From Patiria miniata (lineage: Eukaryota > Echinodermata > Asteroidea > Valvatida > Asterinidae), in the NCBI RefSeq assembly GCF_015706575.1, contig NW_024037074.1, positions 16,233,334-16,297,333 of the forward strand: DNA of 64,000 bases. Reading direction: 5' to 3'. The translations under genes and the position numbers were made by a program. This document shows positions 16,509-27,600 of the stretch, in pieces. Position 1 is the stretch's first letter. Each line of letters opens with the position of its first letter. The notes beneath the pieces were generated by a model. That model was not told the DNA's origin. It saw only the letters and a list, made by a program, of their open reading frames with translations, and did not search any database.

Positions 16509-19500
16509 ATGGCTGCCGCCGCGGGTGAACGAATTGGCGAAGACGGGGCATATTATTTGGAGCGTATCCTTGCTGATTTATCGCTTCTCTGCTTTGATTT
16601 TTTTTGTGGTTTTGTTTTATTAGATAATTCACAAGCTAAAAGGAATAATTGAAGTGTTGGTGCTGTGGTTTTATAGCGTGAAACAGACTTGGTTTTTTGC
16701 AAGCGGAATGTTGCTGTTGGTTTGTGCACAAATCAGTGCAGCTCAAGTAACGTTCATTTGTCGGAATTTAAAGTGGCAATAGGCCTACTTTTTATAGAAA
16801 ATTCCTTTTCTAAATGATTTTTCAGGTTTTCAAGTTGATTTTAAAATTTAAGCAAGTCAACACAATTTTGTGTAAAATTCATGGTGCATGCATAGTGGGT
16901 GGTGATCGCCGCTGTTGTTACTGTTACTGTTGGTGTTAGGCCTACATTCGTGTTGCATTTTGTTGTCTTCATCATCGTTATTGTAATGTAGCCTAGGCCT
17001 ACTTTATATTCCTCAAAATTTCCTCAAAATATTGAAACTTTGCCCTCTCTCCAGGACATTGATGTTGGTTCACAACATTTCTAACTGTGTGTTTGAGACC
17101 ATATTGAATAATTATTAAAAAAAAAAAAAAGTTATGCCTAATATTAAAATTAAAAATTCCACCATTTATGGTTTATGAAAAATATATGAAACACGGATCT
17201 ACAATAGCCTAACATTATGGTAAAATCCTTTGTCCAGACTTTTGTTTCCCTTAACTAAAGCAATTATAGAGGCCTCACTTCCTGGTGATTCTGACGATGA
17301 GTTTAATTATGAAGAGGTCCCCATCGATGATGACTTCGCATCAGGTAGGCTTTCTTTTATTGTATTTTCTGGAAAGGTTTGTAGTTATGTGCAACATTTT
17401 AGATTTGGGTCTTAATATTTTTCACCCAAATTGTTCCGTATTTTTTTGTGATTTCAGAACCAGATGAGGATCTACATGCAGCAGTCAGGACTATACAGGA
17501 AGCACAGGAGGATCAAGAAGCTTTGGTTGGTCTTGTCAATTTCTTTTTTGTGGCCTACATCACTGAATACTCTTTTACAATTCTGATTGGCCGTGCAACT
17601 ATTCCACAAGCGCCTTAAACACTCTTTTTGATTTTTTTTATCAGATGAGAGGAGAAAGATTGGTTCCTCCACCAGTCAACCTGAGGCCAGAGTTGGTGGA
17701 TGACTTTGTCCGTAACTTCCTGGTGAAGATGGGTATGACGCGAACCATGGACTGCTTCCAAACCGAATGGTAAAAAAACAAGTAATTTACTAGAATATTT
17801 AGTCGTAATTTAGTAGTGAGACATAACATTTTTTGACATAACGCTGGTTGTTCGATTTTTGGGACACTTACTCTGATTGATCTATTCAATCAACTTTGTT
17901 AGTAATATTCGTGTTATGTTCTCTTTTTTTCTAACTACACCAGGTATGAATTGCAGCAGCGTGGCCTACTGAATGAGGAGGACGTCAAGACAGTGCCTGA
18001 CCTGTACACGCGCAACCAGCAAATGGACGACCAGGTCAAGACACTCAGGAGGGACTTGGACAAGTTTAAGAATGCAGCAAAGTAAGGCAGGCTCACAGCT
18101 TAGAGTAGAAGGTTTCCAGAGAAAATGGAAGATACCAATAATAATAATAATAATGGATATTTATGTAGCTCCAAAATCCACCTAAAAAGACGCTGAAAGC
18201 ACTTTACAATTTTTTTTTTAAAAAATACATAAGCGAATGTAAACATTGTAATACCAAACAAAATGTAACAAATATATTTAAGAAAACAATTTGAGACAGA
18301 CAATGGGAGAGAAATATGATTAATTGCATAACTTTGTTTTGTCGGTCTTCCCTTTGCAGTAAGGCCAAGGACACTTACGTCAAGCTACGCAAGGAGCGAG
18401 ATTTCAACCGCATGCATCACAAGAGAGTGGTACAGGAGAAAAACAAACTGATTGATGACATTAAACGGTGAGGCCTAAAAAAGTCACTCAAATCAAGTCT
18501 TCAGCAGTGGTTTCCTCCTTTTTAGCTGGAGTTTTGGACACCTTCCAACCATTTACAATTTTTATTTGAACATATTCTGTACTGTTGCTGCAATCTAAGT
18601 GTGAAACAGCTCAAACTTGATTCTGTGTCTGTTTTTATCTAAGCAGTTTTGAAGTTTTGAATTTCACCCTCTGAAAAAGAATCATGTCTCCTGGATGGAA
18701 ACCAAATAATTCCAACATATTTTTGGGTAGTCACCCAAGCCTTAATCTCTTTATCCCATGTTTTCTCTTTCAAGGCTGAAGAAGCACTATGCATCTTACG
18801 AGCCAACCTTGCAACAGCTGAAGCAGAAGTACGAGATGGCCATGAAGGAGAAGATGTTGGCCAAGCTGGAGCGAGACCGGGCCGTTAATCAGGTACACAT
18901 TGAGAATTCGACTCCACACATGGACAATAGAGGGCACTCTGAATAGTTATAGCAAGTAGGTATTGTAAAGGACACACTGGTTCACAGACGCTGTTCATCA
19001 TTACTCTGCAGTTGAAGATTTTATTTCTCTGCAGAGAAAGATTTTATTTCCAAAACACGATACATGTATATCCATTTGCAAAAAAGGGAAAAAGTTAGAT
19101 GTTTACAAAACTTTATCGAACAAACACAGTATTACAGCTGTTTCTAGTGTTCGTTTTACACTTGGTTGTATTCTTAAATCGTGTTTAACTATATAACAGC
19201 CGTTGAAACTGATTTTGGGCAGGGATTTTAAAAGGTAACAACATTACGTTTATCGCGTTACTCTTCATATACCAAAGTGCATAATGCAATGGCACCCAAT
19301 GGTTCTTCAGTCTGGTTCTTTCTTGGAGCTCAATTAACCCATTTTCAATAACCCCATCTTTGCCCCCTTTTGTTTAGGTGGCTGGCCTGCAAGCCACATT
19401 GCGCAACTTAGAATCAGGCAGTCGAGACAGTGGTTCCCTGGAATTTTCCAAAGCAGACCGTCGGCTGATGTTTGCCTCCGGGGTGGGACCCACGCAGAGC

Positions 19501-22500
19501 GCTGTGCGTCAGGCAAGGGAGATGTTCTCCAGACCCCGCCAGCCAGACCCAGAGAACATGGACGTCACAGCTCAGCCTCAGCCTAGACACCCAGATGTGA
19601 GTTCACTTGATACATCTCGATTATATCTGATCCAGTTTGGTAAAACTTGACCTAAGAAGAAAAATTCCATCCTACAATATACTGATTACAGTACCTGCTG
19701 CTATATCAGGTTCAAATTGTTCAGTCGACCCCAGTAAGCTTGGTGGTCGAATTGTAAAGACTAGTAAGCTGAAGGTTGTGGGTTCAAGTTCCTCCTTAGG
19801 GACTTGCACTGATTGAGTGTCTATGAAATTGCATTGTGCAGGGCAAAACCCAATGTTAAAATTTATATAAATCCAGAATTAAAATCTCCGCAACAACTAA
19901 AAAAGAGAAATCCATTGTACAATATGTTGACTAGAGTCCGTGCTTTTAATCTGGTTTATGCTGCAAGCACAACCCAAATAATTTTCCCGTTTATATTTTT
20001 AGGATTCGGAATTCCCAGTGGATACTGGTGTCAACCCACAGCTGACGAATATCAAAGGACCCTCGGCCCATCTGACTCGCACTGGAGGGTTTCGCCTGAC
20101 CCACACCATCCAGGCACACAGTCTGGCTGTCAGTGGGTATGTTTCCAGAACTTGACATGGAAGTCAGAAGTTGATTTCAACCTTGAAGTGTTTCCTCCCA
20201 GCAAGAAACAGTATCACAAAACTTTCTCAGTCAAAAAATGAACTAGCACATTCAGTTTCGAGCCGGCTCATAAAATACTACAAACTTTAACAAAGTACAT
20301 TTAAAATAGTTAGAAATTGTCCAATGTTCAACCGTCTTTTCAGCCTCTGAAGATTAATCCTAATTCTTTCTTTGTCCCATTTGTCCAGCATTGCCCTGCA
20401 TCCGCGCAAGCAGATTCTGGCCACGGTCAGCGACGATCACACCTGGAAGATGTGGGCTATCCCCAGCGGTGACATCATCATGACAGGGGAAGGCCACACA
20501 GACTGGGTGGCAGACTGCGACTTCCATCCAAGGTATGGAGCCAAAAATCTTTTAGCCGCATCCGATTTACTGACTATGGCTAACAATTACACGTGTCTAC
20601 GATAGTGGCTGAAGCGTCATCATCACTAGGGAAATTGACTTGGTGCATTTATATTAATTTCAAAGTTGAACAAAGAAATTGACTGCAACCTCTGCCAGGT
20701 TTGAATCTGCAACCTCTGGACTACCATACAAATGCTCTACCAACTGAGCTATCCAGCCCTAAGTTGGCGGTGCTCCGCTCTAGTCTGAAAACTTGTGGGG
20801 GGGGGGACACAAGCTTTTGTACTTGGGTGGGACTGGAACCCACGACCTGCTAACCAGCGCATATGTCGTAACCACTCGACCACCAAGCTTGCCGGGCCAG
20901 TTTCTTGTTTTTGTAGGTACCACATTCAGACTCTTTTCACAAAAAGATTAATTCCTTTTTGGTTTCTGCAGTGGGGCCCAGCTTGTTACAGCCAGCGGAG
21001 ATGCTACGGTCAAGATATGGGATTTCTCCAAAGCAGAGTGTGTACACACCTTCACTGAACACCAACATGCAGGTCAGACAATCTTTCAAGTTTCTTCATT
21101 AAGACAGATAACTTGTCTGTTGTGTTATAATTGAAGTCCTTCCTTCTCCATTTATTCATCTATTTCTCATTTCTTATTTCCTCTATGCCTACAATAAATT
21201 TCTGCACCTTGCACCAGTTACGTCAGCTACTCGACATTACGGTCCTTTTTGCTATTTTCTTGCCTATTCCCTGATACCATCAAAACTGGAACACGGCATG
21301 GATGTACTCGAGTCCATCACAAGTCCCTGCAAATCCATCACAAGTCTCCAGTCCCAATTCAAATTACAAGCCATTCAAATGAGCTTTGACAAAGGCATTC
21401 CTTTTGTTATGATCAAATGTGAAATCTTCTGCATCTCTTTTGTCTTCAGTGTGGGGATGTTCTTGGCACACCGGTGGTGATTTCATAGCGAGCTGCTCCA
21501 TGGATAACACCTCCAAGATCTGGGATCTCAACAGGTAAAAATGACAACAAGAATCACAGCGATATGTCAATTCTGCTGGTTGTGTCTGGTCTAACATTAA
21601 GTTTAGTTTAAAATTAGCATTGTTACACTAACTTCAGACCTACGATCCACAGTTGCACTGAGAGCAATAGTAAAAAGGGCAACTCAAGTTGACCCAGAAA
21701 GACATTAGTTTTAAACAGTTGAACTTCATTTTCTATTTACTAGACCCGGAAGGTTGTAACAAATGACTGCAACTGTCGGTCTTTCCATGATGCCACTCTA
21801 ACTGGCAGTCTTTCAATGAATTGTGTGTTTAGGAGCAACTTAATACACAATTCATTTCTCCTAGGTCTTACCATGACTATAAAAAAGGAGTCTATAACAT
21901 TTTCTCCTCTATTGACAATTTCAGTTTGCGATGTCGCTTTACCCTTCGAGGCCACACCGATTCCGTCAACAGTATCATATTCCTGCCCTACTCCAACACG
22001 CTTCTGACCTGTTCTGCCGATAAAACGGTTTCCCTCTGGGATGCACGAACAGTACGTATGTCCACACCACCCCACTGGCCATTATGGCAAATATTGAAGT
22101 CAAGTTACAATTGATGGATCACAAGTACATGTCCGTCAAAAGTCCAGTCACAAGTAAATCCCAAGTCAATTCACGAGTCCAGTCACAAGTAACAGGGGAT
22201 GGACAATAAAGGTTATTAATCAAACAATTTGATTAATAACTAACTAAGGAATGCCTTTGTTACAGTTCATATGAATAGCTCAGAGTTGACTTGTGATGAC
22301 TTGTGATGACTTGTGATGACTTGTGATTGACTTGTGATGACTTGTGATCCATCACAAGTCATCACAAGTATCACAAATGTATAACATCCTCCGGAAGTAA
22401 ACGTTGGCTCCCCTGCATTTTTGTCGTTTTTCCTCAAACATTGACCCTTTTCATGATCAACAGGGTATATGCGGACAGACCTTCTATGGCCACTCCCACT

Positions 22501-23202
22501 CCGTCAACAACGCCACCTTCAACCTCAAGGGCGACACGGTGGCATCCTGCGACAGCTACGGTAACGTCAAGCTCTGGGATGTGCGCACCTGCGCTCCCAT
22601 GGCATCTGTTGACGTGGGCCCGCATCCCGCCAACCGAGTTGCATTCGACGGATCGGGCTCGGTGCTGGCCATCGCGAGCAATGACGGCACGACAAAGATG
22701 TTCGAAGTTGCAAGTGGACAGGTAATTTAAAAAGAAAAAACTCAATTTGTTGTTTCAGCAAGATTTAATTAATCCTGCTGTCATCCATGTTATCTCTCAT
22801 GCAACATTAATGTCCCGTCAATGTTCACGTTGACACCTATAATAATCATAAAAAGAATCATTATCCAGAAATAGAGTAATACTTTAGCAACCACACACGC
22901 TTGGTGTACTTTCTCACTTGTCAAGCCAGCAAAAGATATTTTACCATGACACAAAATATATATTGTACACGTTATATTTCATTTATGTGTATAAATATAT
23001 TTGGTATCAGTCCCTAACTTTAACAGCTTTAGTTTTTGTTCAAGCTTTTAAACAGCCATTTTTGTTTTGTTTTTCTTTGTCCCTTTTGAAGGTGTCCAAC
23101 CTGGCAGGTCATGAGGACGCTGTGCATTCCGTCTGCTTTGATAAATCTGGTGATTTCCTCGTCTCCGGCAGTAGTGACTGCACTGTCAGGATCTGGTCCT
23201 AG
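16509..23202 (+). CDS. SPAG16: SPAG16/PF20 axonemal central-apparatus WD40 protein, 15 exons
   Basis: Structural protein of the motile cilium central pair (Chlamydomonas PF20). Exons: 16509-16563, 17261-17344, 17458-17525, 17645-17769, 17944-18081, 18360-18467, 18775-18892, 19378-19596, 20003-20136, 20389-20532, 20972-21072, 21450-21534, 21925-22051, 22464-22721, 23092-23202; 624 residues, close to human SPAG16 (631). The N-terminus matches the family: GAYYLE, then NYEEVPIDDDF, then the signature FLVKMGMTRTMDCFQTEWYE. A charged helical region follows from about residue 135 to 240, including ERDFNRMHHKRVVQEKNKL. Seven WD40 repeats make up the C-terminal half, with closing motifs such as TWKMWAI, TVKIWDF, TSKIWDL, TVSLWDA, NVKLWDV, TTKMFEV and TVRIWS at the very end. 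No break is seen. Splice sites are GT-AG and phases close at every joint. Introns carry SINE-like copies and the ACTTGTGA repeat. Confidence 0.96.
18137..18215 (+). repeat. SINE-like tail fragment (TAATAATAATGG...TAGCTCC...GCACTTTACAAT)
   Basis: In the SPAG16 intron before the 18360 exon. An AATAATAAT run is joined to a segment ending GCTGAAAGCACTTTACAAT, resembling the TATAGCGC / AAGCGCTTTACA 3' parts of widespread invertebrate SINEs. Family not named; fragmentary. Confidence 0.4.
19735..19860 (+). repeat. tRNA-derived SINE-like copy
   Basis: AAGCTTGGTGGTCGAATTG resembles an A box region and GTGGGTTCAAGTTCC a polymerase III B box, followed by a non-tRNA body. The head is similar to the inverted copy at 20783-20900 (CAAGCTTGGTGGTCGAGTGG on the minus strand). 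It does not fold into a full tRNA, so I call a SINE rather than a tRNA gene. Confidence 0.5.
20640..20900 (-). repeat. Two adjacent tRNA-derived SINE-like heads
   Basis: On the minus strand, 20900-20783 carries TGGTGGTCGAGTGGTTACG (A box) and GGGTTCCAGTCCCACCC (B box). 20765-20640 carries a second, different head, GGATAGCTCAGTTGGTAGAG, with a B-box-like GCAGATTCAAACC. Both sit in the SPAG16 intron between 20532 and 20972. The second head is a good tRNA A arm, but its acceptor and T stems do not pair, so it is not called a tRNA gene. Confidence 0.55.
21298..21412. repeat. Dispersed ACTTGTGA/CATTCAAATGA repeat, copy 2
   Basis: Intronic in SPAG16 just before exon 21450-21534. Shows CCATCACAAGTCCC, ATCACAAGTCTCC and the core CCATTCAAATGAGCTTTGAC followed by AAAGGCATTCC, matching copy 1 at 515-690. 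Confidence 0.6.
22095..22380. repeat. Dispersed ACTTGTGA repeat, copy 3, internally palindromic
   Basis: SPAG16 intron between 22051 and 22464. The left half is rich in CACAAGT, the middle contains the core in reverse (GGAATGCCTTTGTTACAG... CATATGAATAGC), and the right half has five to six units of GACTTGTGAT, ending with the inverse ATCACAAGTC. The arrangement could fold into a long stem. Confidence 0.65.
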
Positions 23203-24537
23203 ATTCAGACAAAAAAAAGGAGTTTGGAGCAAGATATTGTTTTTTTTCCTTTGGGAGTTTGAACTTGTACAGCAGATGTTTAATGAGTGTAACTTTAATC
23301 TTCATGAAAGATTTTTGGAAGGCAGTGAAGGAGACGATGGGGTATCAGTTTGAATAAGACAGAAATACATTCAGTGTTTCTCCATTTTCAGAAGAGTAAA
23401 AACAAGGGCGAGAATTAAAGTACTTCTTCAGAGTATGAAATTGTAATATTTCTGAGATTTTACTGGCACTCACATTGTTGTAACAATTAAGTTGAATGTT
23501 TAGAGATATTAAGCATTTGTGAGAAAAAAAAATGTCGGTGAAGATATTTGGAGCATTCGATTTGTAAAAAATATAAACAAATTAAAATAATACACTCAGT
23601 ATGAAACACAAGTCCATTCAAGTATAATTCAACACTGTACTTGGCAAAACAAATAAGATGTTTGAGGCATTGCATCTGTATTGCACTTCTTAAACATATT
23701 ATTCTTTCTCCGTCCAATTTTAAGATGCAATTCAAACAAATCCTATTTTTGTACCAATTGTAAAAGCGTTGTCAAGTATTCAGAGCAGAACATGACTGAA
23801 GATTAAGGATAAGGGTTTATAGGGCTTGACCTTGTGTTTAAAATGTTCCTATCTTTGTTTCCTAGTAACAAAGTTAGAAAGTCTTTCTTGCTAACAAAGT
23901 AGCAAGTCTTTACTTAAAAGATATAAATACCTCAATTTACTGTTACTTACGGCTCAATTGAACCCATTTGTATTAGAGATTTTCCATTTTTGAAATGTAC
24001 ATGTAATACTATAAATTTGCTTTGACTTGTTCTGATAATTGATTGGAAAATATAGCTGTTTACAGATGATAATGCTTGTTGTGTGGCGAATGCTTAATGA
24101 GTTTGAAGTAATGGATCAGATACATTATTGCTTTCGATACGTCTTGGTAATTCTTAAAAATGTAATACAATATCACATCAAGATAAACAGCACCCCCACC
24201 CCACCCCACCCCCCCCCCAAAAAATCTCGGTTGATCCACCGTTCCCTGTCGCACACAAACTCCATCCATCACACACATATTCATATACAACAATTCGAAC
24301 TACTACATTTTAGAAGAAAATTGTAAGTTGCCCTTACAACAAAGAAAGTTATCTACTACGTTTTAGAGTTCAAGCTACATTATTAGCAAACTTGACAATT
24401 TAGGCAGTTGAGGTATAACAAGTCCAACAAGTTGGCATGAACTGCAATACAATCCGATTCATGCTGTATCCTCTAGTGGGATTCGCACCAAGGACACCAA
24501 AGTATGAAGTCAAGGGCGCCGAACCATTGCTCACACT
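23203..24537. other. SPAG16 3' UTR and convergent intergenic space
   Basis: SPAG16 (+) and the anion channel (-) converge here. Sequence is AT-rich; no clear AATAAA was found for SPAG16. A C-rich CCCCA tract lies at about 24186-24218, and a tRNA-like minus-strand head is listed separately. Confidence 0.5.
24468..24535 (-). repeat. tRNA-like SINE head at the channel gene's 3' end
   Basis: Minus strand: GAGCAATGGTTCGGCGCC (A-box-like), then GGTGCGAATCCCACTAG (B box). It sits immediately downstream of the channel gene's AATAAA. No complete tRNA cloverleaf could be seen. Confidence 0.4.
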
Positions 24538-24543
24538 TTTATT
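24538..24543 (-). terminator. AATAAA polyadenylation signal of the anion channel gene
   Basis: Exact AATAAA on the minus strand, 60 bases downstream of the stop codon at 24606-24604. Confidence 0.6.
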
Positions 24544-24603
24544 GCATTTTTTCCCATGCTGCTGCAATCCTCAGCAGCCGACATAAAAGAGCCGTTTTAT
24601 GCA

Positions 24604-27600
24604 TCAAAACACGAGGAAATAGACCCAGTAGAACACGTTGAACATGATAAAGACCGCGGGATAGCTCCAACGGGCCAAGCAGTCCAGCCGATGAGCCGTC
24701 CATAGCTGGGGTCGTTGACGGCAGCAATCGCCGCCTTCCACGCTCGTGATCGCCGGATCCCGCTCTCCCTCTTTACTCGGAGACTGTTCGATGTCGCGAG
24801 CCTTTTTCTTCTCTCGTCTTGTCTAAAAGTGAAACACGAAAAACAGCGAAACCAACATATTTATGACTTGTAGCCTGTGACATAGTTTTACAGACCCAAT
24901 AGTTTATAATGTTAAGTCATTTTTAATTAATATAGGCTCCACTGAACAGTGTATCAGAAATGGAGTCCAAGCTTGTATTTGAGACCAATACTTGCCAACC
25001 CCACTGATTGCGGTGAGTCAAAACTGGGTTGTTGTTTTTTGTTCGATCTCATCGGCTGCCTATGCTACCGATCTTAATTGTCCGGTGCCACTTTTCTTGT
25101 CATTATTTTTAATTACTTTAAGAATCGCTCTGATTACCAAGAATGTCATTCAGTGATGATCCAAGGCTAATGTTATACTTCGTTTCAAATCGGCTGGCAC
25201 TTCGCTAGCTCCAATCTGTTCCCAACTTCTGTGCAGATATCGAAGCAAGTATTTATTGAAACAACACTTTTTTGAAGTTTTTACTGTGATGAAGATAAAT
25301 GTACATACCTGCACGACGAGGAGGTAGTTGGCCATTCCATACTCCAGCAAAGAGAAGAACACGAAAAGGAGACACACGGCCAGCCAAATGTCGATTGCCT
25401 GGGGGGAAAAAGGTTAAAAAATATTTGAAAAAAAAAACATTGTGATTGAGGATACTCAGAATCTGGTTTCAATTTCTTCGCGTATCGTTGCAAGTTGAAG
25501 TTCACTTTTATAGTAACACCATGTGACATTTGTTTACAAAACTGGATGTTGTGGTCACGTGGTACCAACTCATTCAGCAATTGGTTCTCTTCTGCACTTC
25601 ATATTGAAACCAATTAGGCGAAGCTGTACTTGAAATTGAAAATATTCTTTGGCGTTGCAAGTACATGTATATCGGTTTGTATAGACATATAGGGAACCTT
25701 TCTTTTTCAACGTTGCGAGCATGTGAAGCCTGCAATGTCAATTATTTGGAATTCCTCAGTTATGATGTGACGTCATGATAATGTACTACCAATGGTAATG
25801 CATACCTTTGCGTAGGTAACAACCGGTAGGGTGTCCTGTATGCCAGCCGTCATGGTAGTCACAGTCAGAACCGTGGTTATCCCCAGAGCGACGCGCGCGG
25901 GCGCTGCTTTGGCGTCGATCCAGAACGACAGCCATGCGATGCTAACCAGCAACACGGTGGGAATGTACACGGTTAGGAAGAACGACTCCATCTGACGCAT
26001 GAAGTAAAAGTGACACTTGGGTGTGCTGTAGTTACCTGAAAATAGTTGAAAAATAAAATAGCTGACACTCTATGCTTTCAAGCGCAAAGCAGTTGACTTT
26101 TAAATTGATAACTTTGTGGTAGCGACCATCTTGGTCGTGTTCCTACCCTAATGTCTTGCGAGGGATCTTCACGGTCACGTTAAGCCTAATAGTAACCTGT
26201 GTTCGGAATACGAGGTTTCTATGTTTAAAATAAGGACGAAATTATAATAAACAAATGATGAAACAATTTTGTTCAGTATTACAATGTCAGCGTCACGATC
26301 CGGCATTTTGTACCAAAAATGTAACCATTTGCGATACATTTTTGTCGGTGAATTTCAATATAATGCTTGGAACTTATGGTTATATTATTTATTTATTATA
26401 TCATTATGGTTCTTTTGGAGATTAGTGTAAAGCCTTATAGCACGAAATAGACATACCAAGTAAGTAAGGTACTTCTGCATTTGCAATATCCGAACCAGTC
26501 AGAGAGAATTTGGATATGGTGATACCAGGCTCGATCTGAATGGAGTCCTCCTCAAGATACAGCATCACATCTCGGGTGCTGTAAGCGTCTGGGAACGAAA
26601 AGAAGATGACAGTTTATAAAACTGGAGATTGGCTCTAAATGGTGTGATGTAGCAGGACAAAAGGGAATGGAACACACACGTGTTTCCATAATTCTTATCC
26701 CCACCGGGTATAAAGTTTGCACATTAAACTCATGTCTGCAAAACTTGGGATGTGCAAACTGGAGAGAACAGAAATACGCAAACTGGGGAGAACAGAAATA
26801 CTCAATTGCGCCATACGCAGACAAATGGGCACCTTTATACGCGATTAGAATTAACACTATTGTATTTTACATGGAAAAGCTATTGAAATTTTACTAACTA
26901 GGCCTATTTGATGAAAAACTAACAATAAACAGGCAGGAACTTACAGCTGCTCATGACAATCGTGCACTTTTGGGAATCCATTGGAAACCGCTGTAGCATC
27001 ATGTTGCACGCAAGCGTAGCGCTGACCCTATGAACGAAAACCAAAAAAAAAAACTGCTTTGCCCAAGTCGTACAAATTGAATGTTGGCAAATCAAAGTTC
27101 AGTGCATCTCATCTTGAAATAAACACGTAAAATAATGTTTCCAAAAACCCTTAAATGCCGCATACTCGTTTTGGACTTATAGCTAGTGCGTTGACCAAGG
27201 AGCCATTGCTCCATGCGTCAACTTAAACGATCATATGTGTTTGGTGTCTCCTTCATCACTTATCTAACACTGTAACCTATAATAAGCACCGTGTGTAGGG
27301 ATACCTGGAGCTATAGGCCACGCTACCGTCGGGGTCCACGCGGAGCAGCCTGTTCATCTGGGTGACGGAGTGGACCTTTGATTGCTTCTCGTACAAGAAG
27401 ACGACGTCTGGGATCCATACATTGTCCATGTCCCCGCTCTTGAAGATGATCGTCTGGTCCCCCTCGAAGGAGAGTCGGGGGTCTCGCCAAAACATGCGGA
27501 GATACATGGTGACCGAAAAATCCTGCATGAAGTATCCAGGAATTTGTGATGGCAAATTACAGACTGACACAACAACAAGATATTGGGACAGAAAGAGGGC

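Noticed and set aside
20697-20765. Possible tRNA gene (minus strand, GGATAGCTCAGTTGGTAGAG)
   Set aside because: The A arm is good, but the acceptor and T stems do not pair and SINE-like body sequence follows.
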